DNA of 64,000 nucleotides from positions 434,001 through 498,000 of the forward strand of contig CBDATO010000003.1 in assembly GCA_965199805.1 (NCBI GenBank), written 5' to 3'. The position numbers were made by a program, and so were the translations under genes. A model generated the notes under the pieces. That model was not told the DNA's origin and ran no database searches. It saw only the letters and a program-made list of their open reading frames with translations. This DNA comes from DATAZK01 sp965199805 (lineage in GTDB: Bacteria > Actinomycetota > Actinomycetes > Frankiales > Frankiaceae). Below are positions 50,190 to 58,325 of this stretch, piece after piece (positions within the stretch are counted from its first letter, which is position 1; the number at the start of each line of letters is the position of its first letter).

Positions 50190-50411
50190 CCGTGGGCCCT
50201 GCTGGTGCGGGTGTTGCGAGCAATACGGTTGTTCGAGCTAGGCGCTGGTCAAGGCATCACGAGATTTCAGTCCCAGCATGCTAATCGCCGCAAATCTACT
50301 TGACGTGGTCGGAGCGGCGCGCGTACGAACGCCTCGTGGAACGCAAGTTGTGTTACGGGAGTGGTCGGCAGCTTGGTCGGAATGGCTCGATGCGGGAGCG
50401 AAGGTCGGCCA

Positions 50412-50651
50412 GTGCGTTTCAGAATAGTCGAGCACGAAGGCACGACTGAGGCCGTCTGCCGTCTGTGGAATGGGAACGAGGGTTGGGGCGTCCTCGACTC
50501 CCCCGAGACACCGGGCGGATGCTGGACGCATTTCTCCCACATCGACATGGCCGGTTACAGGTCTCTGGACGAGGGACAGCGGGTGCAGCTGCAATGGCGT
50601 GCGCCGGGCCAGGACGGCTATGACTACGCGGCCGTCCGTGTCATTCCTTGA
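50412..50651 (+). CDS. Cold-shock-domain-like protein
   Basis: 79 residues from GTG 50412. LWNGNEGWGVLDSPETPGGC, WTHFSHIDMAGYRSLDEGQR and VQLQWRAPGQDGYDYAAVRV follow the cold-shock pattern (G-G-V--SP----FVHFS-I---GY--L-EG--V-F------G--A--V), although the RNP1 aromatic cluster is replaced. Single-stranded nucleic acid binding is likely. Confidence 0.75.
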   Translation: MRFRIVEHEGTTEAVCRLWNGNEGWGVLDSPETPGGCWTHFSHIDMAGYRSLDEGQRVQLQWRAPGQDGYDYAAVRVIP

Positions 50652-50728
50652 CGCACAAAACCCCCCGCGGTCAGCGCCGAGAATTTAACTGACTTGATGG
50701 CTGGAACCCACATGACGACAGTGACCAC

Positions 50729-51136
50729 ATGCGGTCCAGCGATCAGATCGAAGACTTGGTGGAGAGGCTGACCGCAGACCTCCGGACGCAGTCCCCGAAC
50801 GTCCGCATCACCGTTCTCCCGAAGACACCTCCGTTCTGGGAAGTGGTCATCAACCTGCGTGCGGAGCCGGACATCACCGGCGGTCTGCACGTTTCCGCCG
50901 ACGACCTCGGCCCGAGCGACAGGGGCCAGAAGCGCCTCGCCGAGTGGTACTGGCAGCTGCTGGACGTGGCTCTGGAAGACACCGCCCCGTGGCCGAGGTG
51001 TCCCCGCCACCAGGATCACCCGCTGCAGCCCCGGGTTCACGGCCGCTACGCAAGCTGGGTGTGCACCAGGAACGAGTGGCGGGTGTGCCGGCTCGGTGAG
51101 CTCACCGATCTGAGTCCGGCAGGCGGCGGACCGTGA
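50729..51136 (+). CDS. Hypothetical protein
   Basis: 135 residues. N-terminal RSSDQIEDLVERLTADLRTQ, then FWEVVINLRAEPDITGGLHV and a C-terminal CPRHQDHPLQPRVHGRYASW with Cys/His. The His/Cys arrangement could bind metal. No family recognised; codon use is normal for the genome. Confidence 0.65.
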   Translation: MRSSDQIEDLVERLTADLRTQSPNVRITVLPKTPPFWEVVINLRAEPDITGGLHVSADDLGPSDRGQKRLAEWYWQLLDVALEDTAPWPRCPRHQDHPLQPRVHGRYASWVCTRNEWRVCRLGELTDLSPAGGGP

Positions 51137-51250
51137 CCTCACCGCAGTGCGGGCAGTGGTGGGCCGACCAGCGCGACTGAAGCGGAGCCCGCCCGCGGCT
51201 GCAGCCGTCCGAGCAGGTGCCATGATCATCCATCACTGGGGAGGACATCC

Positions 51251-51538
51251 ATGTGGATCATTGCCGGCTACGTGACAGTCGACGACGACCAGCGCGATGC
51301 CTACGTGCAGGCGCACCGTGACCTGGTCGAGCGTGGCCGCCGAGCGCGGGGCTGTCTCGACCTCGCCATCACCCCGGACCCATCGGACGCGGCCCGCATC
51401 TACAACTACGAACGCTGGGAGGCGTGGGACGCCATCGAGGCGTGGCGTGCCCGGGCCGACGCGCCGGTCACCGGCATCGAGCTCCGCGACGTCAGCATGG
51501 AGGCGTACGAGATCGCCGGCTCGCGACCGCCGTTCTGA
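51251..51538 (+). CDS. Antibiotic biosynthesis monooxygenase (ABM) domain protein
   Basis: 95 residues. MWIIAGYVTVDDDQRDAYVQ, AHRDLVERGRRARGCLDLAI and RIYNYERWEAWDAIEAWRA fit the ABM dimeric ferredoxin-like fold (YNYERWE---A---H-). Preceded by GGGGAGG about 8 bases upstream. Probably a small monooxygenase or heme-type quinol protein; substrate unknown. Confidence 0.88.
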   Translation: MWIIAGYVTVDDDQRDAYVQAHRDLVERGRRARGCLDLAITPDPSDAARIYNYERWEAWDAIEAWRARADAPVTGIELRDVSMEAYEIAGSRPPF

Positions 51539-51548
51539 GCGGGAGCCG

Positions 51549-51992
51549 TCAGCTCAACCGCTGGGCCAGCATCACGATGATCCCCTCGGGTCCGCATACG
51601 TAGCAGAGCTTGAAGACGTCCTCGTACGTCGCAAGGTTGCGGACGAGCTCGAAACCGTCTTCGCGGATCCGGGCCACGGCTGCCTCGACGTCGTCGACCT
51701 CGAAGGCGATGCTGCGCAGACCAAGCTGATCCGCGGTCGCGGCTTCCGGTCTGTGCCCGTGGTCCGGGTGATGGAACTGGGACAACTCGAGGCTCGCGCC
51801 GTCGCCCGGTGCTCGCAGCATCACCAACTCGACCCGCGCGCCGTCGATGCCGATGACCTCCTCCAGCCAGTGCCCCTCAGCGATACGAGGGTCTCCGTCC
51901 GGCTCGAGGCCGAGCGTCACGAAGAACGCCGTGACCGCACGAAGATCGCTCACGGTGATGTTGACGTGGTCCAGTCGCTGAACAAGTGTCAT
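51549..51992 (-). CDS. VOC (glyoxalase/bleomycin resistance) family protein
   Basis: 147 residues from ATG 51992. QRLDHVNITVSDLRAVTAFF opens the first beta-alpha-beta-beta-beta unit with metal-binding His, and LGLRSIAFEVDDVEAAVARI opens the second. Ends PEGIIVMLAQ with the typical E-x-I. Probably a metal-dependent isomerase, dioxygenase or binding protein. Convergent with the ABM gene. Confidence 0.9.
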   Translation of the reverse strand: MTLVQRLDHVNITVSDLRAVTAFFVTLGLEPDGDPRIAEGHWLEEVIGIDGARVELVMLRAPGDGASLELSQFHHPDHGHRPEAATADQLGLRSIAFEVDDVEAAVARIREDGFELVRNLATYEDVFKLCYVCGPEGIIVMLAQRLS

Positions 51993-52044
51993 GGCCGTCC
52001 TCCGGCTCCCTCGGTTCGGCACGGCTGCCGATCAGTTGGTCGAA

Positions 52045-52770
52045 CTACCAGGGGATGACCCCGGCGTCCTCGAAATAACCGCCGTTAGGGCCGTCGTCCG
52101 GCAGCGTCGCGAGCTGGATGGCGATTGCCGCGCCCTGCTGCGGCGTGCGGGTGCCGCGGAAGCCGTTGAGGTCGGTCGCGCAGAAGCCCGGGCAGCCGGC
52201 GTTGATCAGGATGTTCGTGTCGGCGAGCTCCTTTGCGTACTGCACGGTGACAGCGTTGAGGAACGTCTTGGACGGCGAGTACGCCACCGCGATCGGCCCC
52301 GCGTCGCCGTTCGGGTCGCTCTGCCGGGTCAGCGAGCCCACGCCGCTCGACATGTTGACGATGCGCGGCGAGGGCGAGCGCCGGAGCAGCGGCAGCATCG
52401 CGTTGGTGACCCGGACGACGCCGATCACGTTGGTCTCGACGACGGCCCGGATGGTGTCGAGGTCGGCGGTGGTCGGCAGCTGCGACATGCCGCCGGTGAT
52501 GCCGGCGTTGTTGACCAGCACGTCGAGCCGGCCGCCCCGCTCCTCGAGCAAGCGGACGGCGGCGGTGACGCTCGCGTCGTCGGTCACGTCCAGCGGCACC
52601 GCGAAGGCGTCCACGCCAGCGGCCCGCAGCTTGGCGACGGCGTCGTCCCTGGCCTGCTCGCCGCGCGCCCCGACGCCGACCTGCCAGCCGAGCGCGCCGA
52701 GACCGGCGGCGATCTCGTAACCGATGCCCTTGTTGGCGCCCGTGATCAGCGCGACTGTTGCTTCACTCAT
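52045..52770 (-). CDS. Short-chain dehydrogenase/reductase
   Basis: 241 residues from ATG 52770. TVALITGANKGIGYEIAAGL is the coenzyme motif (TGxxxGIG), DVLVNNAGITGG the NNAG motif, and the active site reads NMSSGVGS followed by AYSPSKTF (Y-x3-K). Divergent from the LysR-type regulator across 104 bp, the classic arrangement of regulator and target. Confidence 0.92.
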   Translation of the reverse strand: MSEATVALITGANKGIGYEIAAGLGALGWQVGVGARGEQARDDAVAKLRAAGVDAFAVPLDVTDDASVTAAVRLLEERGGRLDVLVNNAGITGGMSQLPTTADLDTIRAVVETNVIGVVRVTNAMLPLLRRSPSPRIVNMSSGVGSLTRQSDPNGDAGPIAVAYSPSKTFLNAVTVQYAKELADTNILINAGCPGFCATDLNGFRGTRTPQQGAAIAIQLATLPDDGPNGGYFEDAGVIPW

Positions 52771-52826
52771 GTGCTCCATCGTGGCCGACCGGTCGGTGAA
52801 ACGGCCAGGACCGATCGGGTCGTCAC

Positions 52827-52845
52827 CGATACCGGCACGGTATCG
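52827..52845. promoter_or_regulatory. LysR-type operator (T-N11-A) between SDR and LysR genes
   Basis: CGATACCG-GCA-CGGTATCG is a perfect 8-bp inverted repeat with a 3-bp spacer and contains ATACCGGCACGGTAT, an exact T-N11-A motif. It sits 29 bp before the LysR gene and 57 bp before the SDR gene. Confidence 0.75.
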
Positions 52846-52873
52846 ATGCTGCTCGCGGGCGTACCGTTGCCGG

Positions 52874-53761
52874 GTGGAGACCCGGGAGCTGCGCTACTTC
52901 GTGGCCGTGGCGGAGGAGTTGCACTTCGGCCGCGCGGCGCAGCGGCTGGGCATGGCGCAGCCGCCGCTCTCGCGGGCGATCCGTCAGCTCGAACGCCGGC
53001 TGGGCGCGACTTTGCTGGAGCGCAGCAGCCGCGGGGTGTCGCTCACCGCCGCCGGTTCGGTGCTGCTGGACGAGGCCCGGGCTGCATTAGACGCCGTGGC
53101 CGCGGCCGAGCGACGCACGCGCCGGGCGGCCGAAGCGACGACGGGTGGGGCGGGGCTCGTGCTGGTGGCCAAGGCCGGTGCCTCGAGCGAGCTGCTGGCC
53201 GCGCTGTTGACCGCGTATGCGGGCGAGCCCGGCGCTGTGCACATCGACGTCGCGCTGTGCGGGCCGGGCGAGCAGGAGCCGATGGTCCGCGACGGCCGGG
53301 CCGACGTCGCCCTGCTGCACCGGCCGTTCGACTCGACCGCCGGCCTCGACGTCGAGGAGCTGGCGACCGAACGACAGGTGGTCGTGCTGCCGGCCGGTCA
53401 CCCACTGACGCGCCGCCCCCACCTGGGCGCCGAGGAGATCGACGACCTGCCGGGCCTGCCGCCGCCGCGCTGGCCACGACCCGACGGCAGCTACCCCGAC
53501 GGCCCGGGCCCGAAGGTCCGAGACCACACCCAGCTGCTGCAGCTGATCGCGCTGGGCCGGGCGTCGATGACGGTGCCCGAGTCGGTACGCAGTCAGCTGC
53601 GCAGCGATCTCGCCGCCGTGCCGGTGCTGGACGCCCCGCTCGTCACCACCGTGATCGCCTGGCCGTCGCACAGCCGATCAACGGCGTTGGCGCAGCTCGT
53701 GCGCACGGCCGGCCGGCTCGCGACCGACCAGTCGGCGGTCGACCCGGCCCGAACGGCCTAG
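52874..53761 (+). CDS. LysR-family transcriptional regulator
   Basis: 295 residues from GTG 52874. ELRYFVAVAEELHFGRAAQR and LGMAQPPLSRAIRQLERRLG form the winged helix-turn-helix, followed by the linker helix and substrate-binding domain (EELATERQVVVLPAGHPLTR). Likely controls the divergent SDR gene through the T-N11-A site between them. Its stop overlaps that of the convergent SMR gene. Confidence 0.93.
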   Translation: METRELRYFVAVAEELHFGRAAQRLGMAQPPLSRAIRQLERRLGATLLERSSRGVSLTAAGSVLLDEARAALDAVAAAERRTRRAAEATTGGAGLVLVAKAGASSELLAALLTAYAGEPGAVHIDVALCGPGEQEPMVRDGRADVALLHRPFDSTAGLDVEELATERQVVVLPAGHPLTRRPHLGAEEIDDLPGLPPPRWPRPDGSYPDGPGPKVRDHTQLLQLIALGRASMTVPESVRSQLRSDLAAVPVLDAPLVTTVIAWPSHSRSTALAQLVRTAGRLATDQSAVDPARTA

Positions 53762-54078
53762 TGCGCCGAGCCCAGCTCGATGAGCAGCACCCCGGCGACG
53801 ATCAGCGCCATGCCCCCGCTCATCACCGGCGACAGCGGCTCCTTGAAGAACTTCTTCGACACGAGCGCGGTGAGGACGACACCGACCGCGGCCCACGTGC
53901 CGTAGGCGACGCCGAGGGCGAGCCCCGCGCTGAGGGACAGCTGCAGGAAGCAGAAGGCGAGCACGTAACCGATGGCGACGAGGATGTACCACCGCCGACC
54001 GCCGGCAACGGCCATCCGCAGCGCGGCGGTGGCCGTGACCTCGAAGAGGATGGCTCCCGCGAGGTAGACCCAGCTCAT
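53758..54078 (-). CDS. Small multidrug resistance (SMR) transporter subunit A
   Basis: 106 residues, four TM segments. MSWVYLAGAILFEVTATAAL carries the essential membrane Glu (GAILFE), and ALGVAYGTWAAVGVVLTALV is the family motif. It overlaps its partner at 54075 by 4 bp; paired SMR proteins often work as a hetero-oligomeric proton-drug or guanidinium antiporter. Confidence 0.92.
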   Translation of the reverse strand: MSWVYLAGAILFEVTATAALRMAVAGGRRWYILVAIGYVLAFCFLQLSLSAGLALGVAYGTWAAVGVVLTALVSKKFFKEPLSPVMSGGMALIVAGVLLIELGSAH

Positions 54079-54455
54079 CGGGCGTCCGCCTCGGCCCGCG
54101 CGGCGGCCTGGGAGCCGAGCTCGACGACCAGCACGCCGGCCATCACGAGCACCAGTCCCCCACCCATCACCAGGGTGAGCTTCTCGCCGAAGACGATCGA
54201 CGAGAAGACGGCGGTGAGCGCGACGCCCAGCGCACCCCAGATGCCGTAGGCGACGCCGAGCGCCATGCCGTGCTTGAGGACGGCGCTGAGGAAGAAGAAG
54301 GACGTGAGGTAGCCGACCGCGACCAGGGCGTACAGGCCGGCGTGGTCGAGCGCACCCTTCAGCGAGAGCGACGCCGTCACCTCGCTGAGGATGGCTCCGG
54401 CGAGCAGCATCCACGTGAACGCGCCGGGTTTGTTCGCAGCGGGGGGCAGCCTCAC
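54075..54455 (-). CDS. Small multidrug resistance (SMR) transporter subunit B
   Basis: 126 residues. LLAGAILSEVTASLSLKGAL holds the membrane Glu, and MALGVAYGIWGALGVALTAV the conserved TM3 motif. Longer N- and C-termini than its partner. 4-bp overlaps with the CGNR gene upstream and the second SMR gene downstream make a three-gene operon. Confidence 0.92.
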   Translation of the reverse strand: MRLPPAANKPGAFTWMLLAGAILSEVTASLSLKGALDHAGLYALVAVGYLTSFFFLSAVLKHGMALGVAYGIWGALGVALTAVFSSIVFGEKLTLVMGGGLVLVMAGVLVVELGSQAAARAEADAR

Positions 54456-55042
54456 GTCTCTCCTTCGGTAGCGGGGGTGGGGACGCGAGTACGCGCGGCC
54501 GGTCCGAGGGCCGCCTTGCGGGTGCGGAACGCGGCGACGTTCATCCGGTTGGAGCAGGCGGTGCTGCAGTAGCGACGCGAGCGGTTCTTGGACAGGTCGA
54601 CGAGGACGTTGCCGCAGTCGTCGGCGTCACAGGTGCGTAGCCGGTCGAGCTCGCCCTGACGGATCACGTCGACAAGGCCCATGCCCGCCTCGACGGCCAT
54701 CCGCTCGGCGAGCGGCGCGTCATCGGCGGCGGCGTGCAGGTGATAGCCCCAATCGCCATGCGTGACCAGCTGCGGGAGTGCGCGGAACTCCTTGAGCAGG
54801 GCGTTGACCTCGGCGGCCAGCTCGTCCACGGGCAGCGACCACAGCGCCCGCAGCCGGTCCCGAAGTGCCAGCACCTCGTCGAGCTCCTGCTGGTCGCGGC
54901 GCCGCGAGCCGGTCCACCCCCACTCGGCGATGAACGCGTCGAGCGCGGCGACGTCGGGGAGCAGGTCCGTCTGCGGCTGGTCGGTGTTCATCAGCGCCGC
55001 CGCTCCGGTCAGCGCCAGCTCTGTGTCATGAGCAAAGAGCAC
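54452..55042 (-). CDS. CGNR zinc-finger regulator with ABATE domain
   Basis: 196 residues from GTG 55042. The ABATE-type N-terminal domain begins HDTELALTGAAALMNTD, and the C-terminal CGNR zinc finger reads CDADDCGNVLVDLSKNRSRR then YCSTACSNRMNVAAFR. Such proteins act as stress-responsive transcription factors. Heads the SMR operon, so it probably controls it. Divergent from the EamA gene. Confidence 0.9.
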   Translation of the reverse strand: MLFAHDTELALTGAAALMNTDQPQTDLLPDVAALDAFIAEWGWTGSRRRDQQELDEVLALRDRLRALWSLPVDELAAEVNALLKEFRALPQLVTHGDWGYHLHAAADDAPLAERMAVEAGMGLVDVIRQGELDRLRTCDADDCGNVLVDLSKNRSRRYCSTACSNRMNVAAFRTRKAALGPAARTRVPTPATEGET

Positions 55043-55059
55043 TTGACCCCTTTCACGGC

Positions 55060-55076
55060 TGACACGTACGGTGTCA
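55060..55076. promoter_or_regulatory. Inverted repeat between CGNR and EamA genes
   Basis: TGACAC-GTACG-GTGTCA, a 6-bp perfect inverted repeat with 5-bp spacer, lies 17 bp upstream of the CGNR GTG start and 45 bp before the EamA start. The sequence GTGTCATGAG occurs at 55023-55032 and again at 55071-55080. Candidate operator shared by both divergent units. Confidence 0.5.
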
Positions 55077-55120
55077 TGAGTCTAATAGATTTTGGTCATT
55101 ACGCGGATCGAGGACAGCAC

Positions 55121-56233
55121 ATGCAGGGCAGGGCCGCAGGCGGGGCAGCCGCGGGGTTGGGGCTGGCCGTATTGTCGGCGGCAGCGTTCGGGACGTCCGG
55201 CACATTCGCCACCGGGTTGCTCGACGCCGGGTGGTCGCCCGGCGCCGCCGTCACGGCCCGCGTCGTGATCGCCGCCCTCGTGCTGACCGTGCCGGCCCTG
55301 TTCGTCATCCGCCGGCAGCGGATCAGCCTGCGCGGAGCCGGACGCGGCGTCGTCCTCTACGGCCTGGTCGCCGTGGCCGGCTGCCAGCTCTGCTACTTCA
55401 ACGCGGTGCAGCACATCTCCGTCGCGGCGGCGCTGCTGATCGAGTACTCCGGCATCCTGTTCGTCGTCCTCTACGTGTGGCTGCGTGACGGGCAGCGCCC
55501 GCGGCGGCTCACCGGCTACGGGGCCCTCGCCGCGATCGCCGGGCTCGTACTCGTCCTGGACCTGGTCGACGACTTCGACCTCGACCCGATCGGCCTGCTG
55601 TGGGCGTCGGGCGCCGCCGCCGGACTCGCCGTGTACTACGTCGTCTCCGCCCGGGCTGCCGAGGGCGTACCGCCGCTGGTGGTCGCCTGGAGCGGCATGA
55701 GCGTCGGGGCGCTCGCCCTGCTCACCCTCGGTGCGGTCGGCGCCTGGCCGCTCGCGGCGCCGCGGGTCGACGTCACGCTCGTGCACACCCGCATGAGCTG
55801 GCTCGTGCCGGTGCTCGGGCTCGCACTGGTGGCCACCGTCATCGCCTACGTCACCGGCATCGCCGCCGCCCGCCGGCTCGGAGCCAAGGCGGCCTCGTTC
55901 ACCGGACTGCTGGAGGTGCTCTTCGCCGTCAGCTTCGCCTGGGTGGCGCTGTCGCAGTCGCTGGACGCGTGGCAGCTCGGCGGCGCAGGGCTTGTCGTCT
56001 TCGGCGTCACCCTGGTCCAGCTGGACGAGCGGCGCGGCCCGACCGCCGGTGTCGAACGCCCGCGTGCACGGGTGCGCCGGGGTGTCCCGCTTATCGTGAG
56101 CACGTGCCTGGCCCTCCGGCCCCGGAGGCGTCCGGTGTCGCTCCCCCTCGAGCCGCTCCCGGCCCTGACGCCGGACCCGCTGCCGTTGACGCTGTCGATC
56201 GAGCCGAAGGAGCCGGTACCCGCCGGACGCTGA
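55121..56233 (+). CDS. EamA/DMT-family transporter
   Basis: 370 residues from ATG 55121, with GAGG about 9 bases upstream. Ten TM segments in two EamA repeats: LAVLSAAAFGTSGTFATGLL begins the first and WASGAAAGLAVYYVVSARAA the second. Exports metabolites or amino acids. The C-terminal 60 residues are Pro/Arg-rich and overlap the next gene if that starts at 56104. Divergent from the CGNR-SMR operon. Confidence 0.9.
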   Translation: MQGRAAGGAAAGLGLAVLSAAAFGTSGTFATGLLDAGWSPGAAVTARVVIAALVLTVPALFVIRRQRISLRGAGRGVVLYGLVAVAGCQLCYFNAVQHISVAAALLIEYSGILFVVLYVWLRDGQRPRRLTGYGALAAIAGLVLVLDLVDDFDLDPIGLLWASGAAAGLAVYYVVSARAAEGVPPLVVAWSGMSVGALALLTLGAVGAWPLAAPRVDVTLVHTRMSWLVPVLGLALVATVIAYVTGIAAARRLGAKAASFTGLLEVLFAVSFAWVALSQSLDAWQLGGAGLVVFGVTLVQLDERRGPTAGVERPRARVRRGVPLIVSTCLALRPRRRPVSLPLEPLPALTPDPLPLTLSIEPKEPVPAGR

Positions 56234-57492
56234 CGCCGGCGCAGCGGGTGCCGTGGCGGCTGGGCGCCGGGCTGGTCCTGCTCGCCGCGGTGGTACGGGT
56301 CGCGTACATCCTGATCTTCCTGCGCCACTACGAGCTGCAGACCGACGCCGACCACTACAACCGCATCGCCACCAGCATTTCCCGCGGGCAGGGCTGGTCC
56401 GCCGAGTACCCGTACCCGTGGGCGCACGCCACCGCCTTCCGGCCTCCGCTCTATCCGCTGCTGCTCGGCGCGATGTACTTCGTCTTCGGCGAGCACATCG
56501 CCGTGGCCCAGGTGCTCAACGTGGCACTCGGGTGCGGGGTCGTCCTGCTCACCGCGGTGGTGGCCACCCGGCTCGGGGGCCGGCAGGCCGGCGTCATCGC
56601 GGCAGTCATTGCCACCCTCTTCCCGCCGCTGGTGGAGAACGACACGGTGCCGCTCACCGAGCCGCTGGGGCTGCTGCTCCTGCTGCTCGCGGTGTGGGCG
56701 CTGCTCGCCGGGCGCCTCGGCTGGGCCGGCATCGCCGTCGGCCTGCTCGTGCTCACCCGGCCGAGCGCGCAGGCGCTGGTGCCGCTGATCGCCCTGGTCG
56801 CGCTGTGGAAGGTGGGCTGGCCCCGGGCGCTCGGCTTCACCGTCGCCGCGCTCGTCGTGATCGCCCCGTGGGTGATCCGCAACGACGCGATCTTCGGCCG
56901 GCCGCTCATCGTGACCAGCAACGGCTTCAACCTCGCCGCGATCTACTCCCCCATCGCGCTGCAGACCGGCCACTTCGTCGACCCCGTCTTCGACCCGCGC
57001 TTCGCCCCGATCCTCAACTACGCGAACTCGCCGGAGAACCTCAGCGAGGCCAACTTCGACGCCACCCTGCGCCGCTACGGGCTCACCGGGATCCGCGAGC
57101 ACCCCGGCGAGGTGCCCGGCGTGGTCTGGAAGAACGTCACGCGCCTGACCGACCTCACCTGGCGGTTGAACGACGGGCCGGAGGCGCAGGACGGCCGCCC
57201 GCTCCGCTTCCGGCACTGGACGCTGCCGCTCACCTGGCTGCTCGAGGTCGTCGGCGTGGTCAGCCTGGCCGTGCTCGTGCGGCGGACCTGGCGCGATCGG
57301 GTACGCGACCGCTTCGGTGCCGGGGTGGTCCCGCTGCTGGCGGCGTACTTCTTCCTGGTGTCGATCGCCACCGTCTCGGTGCCGCGGCTACGGGCGCCGG
57401 ACGACATCCTCATGATCGTGGCGATCGGCGTGGTCGGGGGCGGCTGGTGGGCCCGCCGCTCGCGTACGCAAGACTCGGATCCTGATGACTGA
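56104..57492 (+). CDS. GT39/ArnT-like membrane glycosyltransferase
   Basis: 462 residues from GTG 56104, overlapping the EamA gene by 130 bp; GTG 56248 (414 residues) would avoid this. TDADHYNRIATSISRGQGWS in the first loop supplies the acidic pair, and AFRPPLYPLLLGAMYFVFGE and LLVLTRPSAQALVPLIALVA are GT39/PMT-like. About ten TM segments. Sugar transfer from polyprenyl phosphate to a surface acceptor is likely. Confidence 0.8.
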   Translation: MPGPPAPEASGVAPPRAAPGPDAGPAAVDAVDRAEGAGTRRTLTPAQRVPWRLGAGLVLLAAVVRVAYILIFLRHYELQTDADHYNRIATSISRGQGWSAEYPYPWAHATAFRPPLYPLLLGAMYFVFGEHIAVAQVLNVALGCGVVLLTAVVATRLGGRQAGVIAAVIATLFPPLVENDTVPLTEPLGLLLLLLAVWALLAGRLGWAGIAVGLLVLTRPSAQALVPLIALVALWKVGWPRALGFTVAALVVIAPWVIRNDAIFGRPLIVTSNGFNLAAIYSPIALQTGHFVDPVFDPRFAPILNYANSPENLSEANFDATLRRYGLTGIREHPGEVPGVVWKNVTRLTDLTWRLNDGPEAQDGRPLRFRHWTLPLTWLLEVVGVVSLAVLVRRTWRDRVRDRFGAGVVPLLAAYFFLVSIATVSVPRLRAPDDILMIVAIGVVGGGWWARRSRTQDSDPDD

Positions 57493-58321
57493 CACCTCCG
57501 AGTCCACCTCCACCGACGAGCCCGGCTCGATCTTCGTCCCACAGGACCCCGACGTCTTCGTGCCGACCCAGGCCGCGGTCGGGCCGTGGAATCCCGACGC
57601 GCTCGCCGGTGGGGCGATCACCGGCCTGCTGGCGCACCTGTGCGAGACGACGACGAACCAGCTGGTCAGGCTGACCGTCGAGCTGCCGCGGCCGGTACCC
57701 CGGGCGCCGCTCTTCGCCAGCCGCCGGCTCGAGCCGTCGGGACGGCGGGTGCAACGCGAGCGGGTCGAGCTGCGCAGCGCAAGCGCCGACGGGCCGCTGG
57801 TGGCATACGCCAGCGCCGTGACCATGCGCCGCGCCGAGTTCACCCTCGACCCAGGCGTCGCGACAGGTGACGGTGACCTGCCGTTCGGGCCGCCGCCGGA
57901 CCGCGACGAGCTGGCGGAGCCCAGCCGGCTCGGCCGGCAGGTCATCCCGTGGCGCGGCTTCTTCGACCTCGGTGCGCACGTCGAGCCCGCGGTCGAGGGG
58001 TCACCCGGCGTGCGCCGGTTCTGGCTGGCACTGCGCCTGCCGCTCATCGCCGGGGAACCCAACGGAGCCTTCGCCGCGCTCGCCGTCGGCGCCGACTACG
58101 CCGGCACCCAGACCTCCGAGGTGCTGCCGATCGACCGGTGGAGCTTCATGAACGCCGACGTCTCGGCGCACCTGACGCGTGACCCGGTCGGCCAGTGGAT
58201 CGGCGTCGCGTGTTCGACGCTCGCCGGACCCCTCGGCATCGCGGTGGGCAGCGCTGCGCTGTACGACCGGCTGGGCCGGCTCGGCGGGGCGGAGACGTCA
58301 CTCCTGCTCGAGCCGCGCTGA
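57485..58321 (+). CDS. Acyl-CoA thioesterase, TesB-like double hotdog
   Basis: 278 residues. The first hotdog begins GPWNPDALAGGAITGLLAHL; the second holds IDRWSFMNADVSAHLTRDPV then GQWIGVACSTLAGPLGIAVG, the C-terminal TesB motif (hydrophobic-D-x-x-L-S---R-P-G-W). Overlaps the GT39 gene by 8 bp. Hydrolyses acyl-CoA; it fits the following lipid-related genes. Confidence 0.85.
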   Translation: MTDTSESTSTDEPGSIFVPQDPDVFVPTQAAVGPWNPDALAGGAITGLLAHLCETTTNQLVRLTVELPRPVPRAPLFASRRLEPSGRRVQRERVELRSASADGPLVAYASAVTMRRAEFTLDPGVATGDGDLPFGPPPDRDELAEPSRLGRQVIPWRGFFDLGAHVEPAVEGSPGVRRFWLALRLPLIAGEPNGAFAALAVGADYAGTQTSEVLPIDRWSFMNADVSAHLTRDPVGQWIGVACSTLAGPLGIAVGSAALYDRLGRLGGAETSLLLEPR

Positions 58322-58325
58322 CACG

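Noticed and set aside
49770..50303. 177-codon plus-strand frame
   Set aside because: Codon use and composition do not look coding, and no domain is visible; the region appears decayed.
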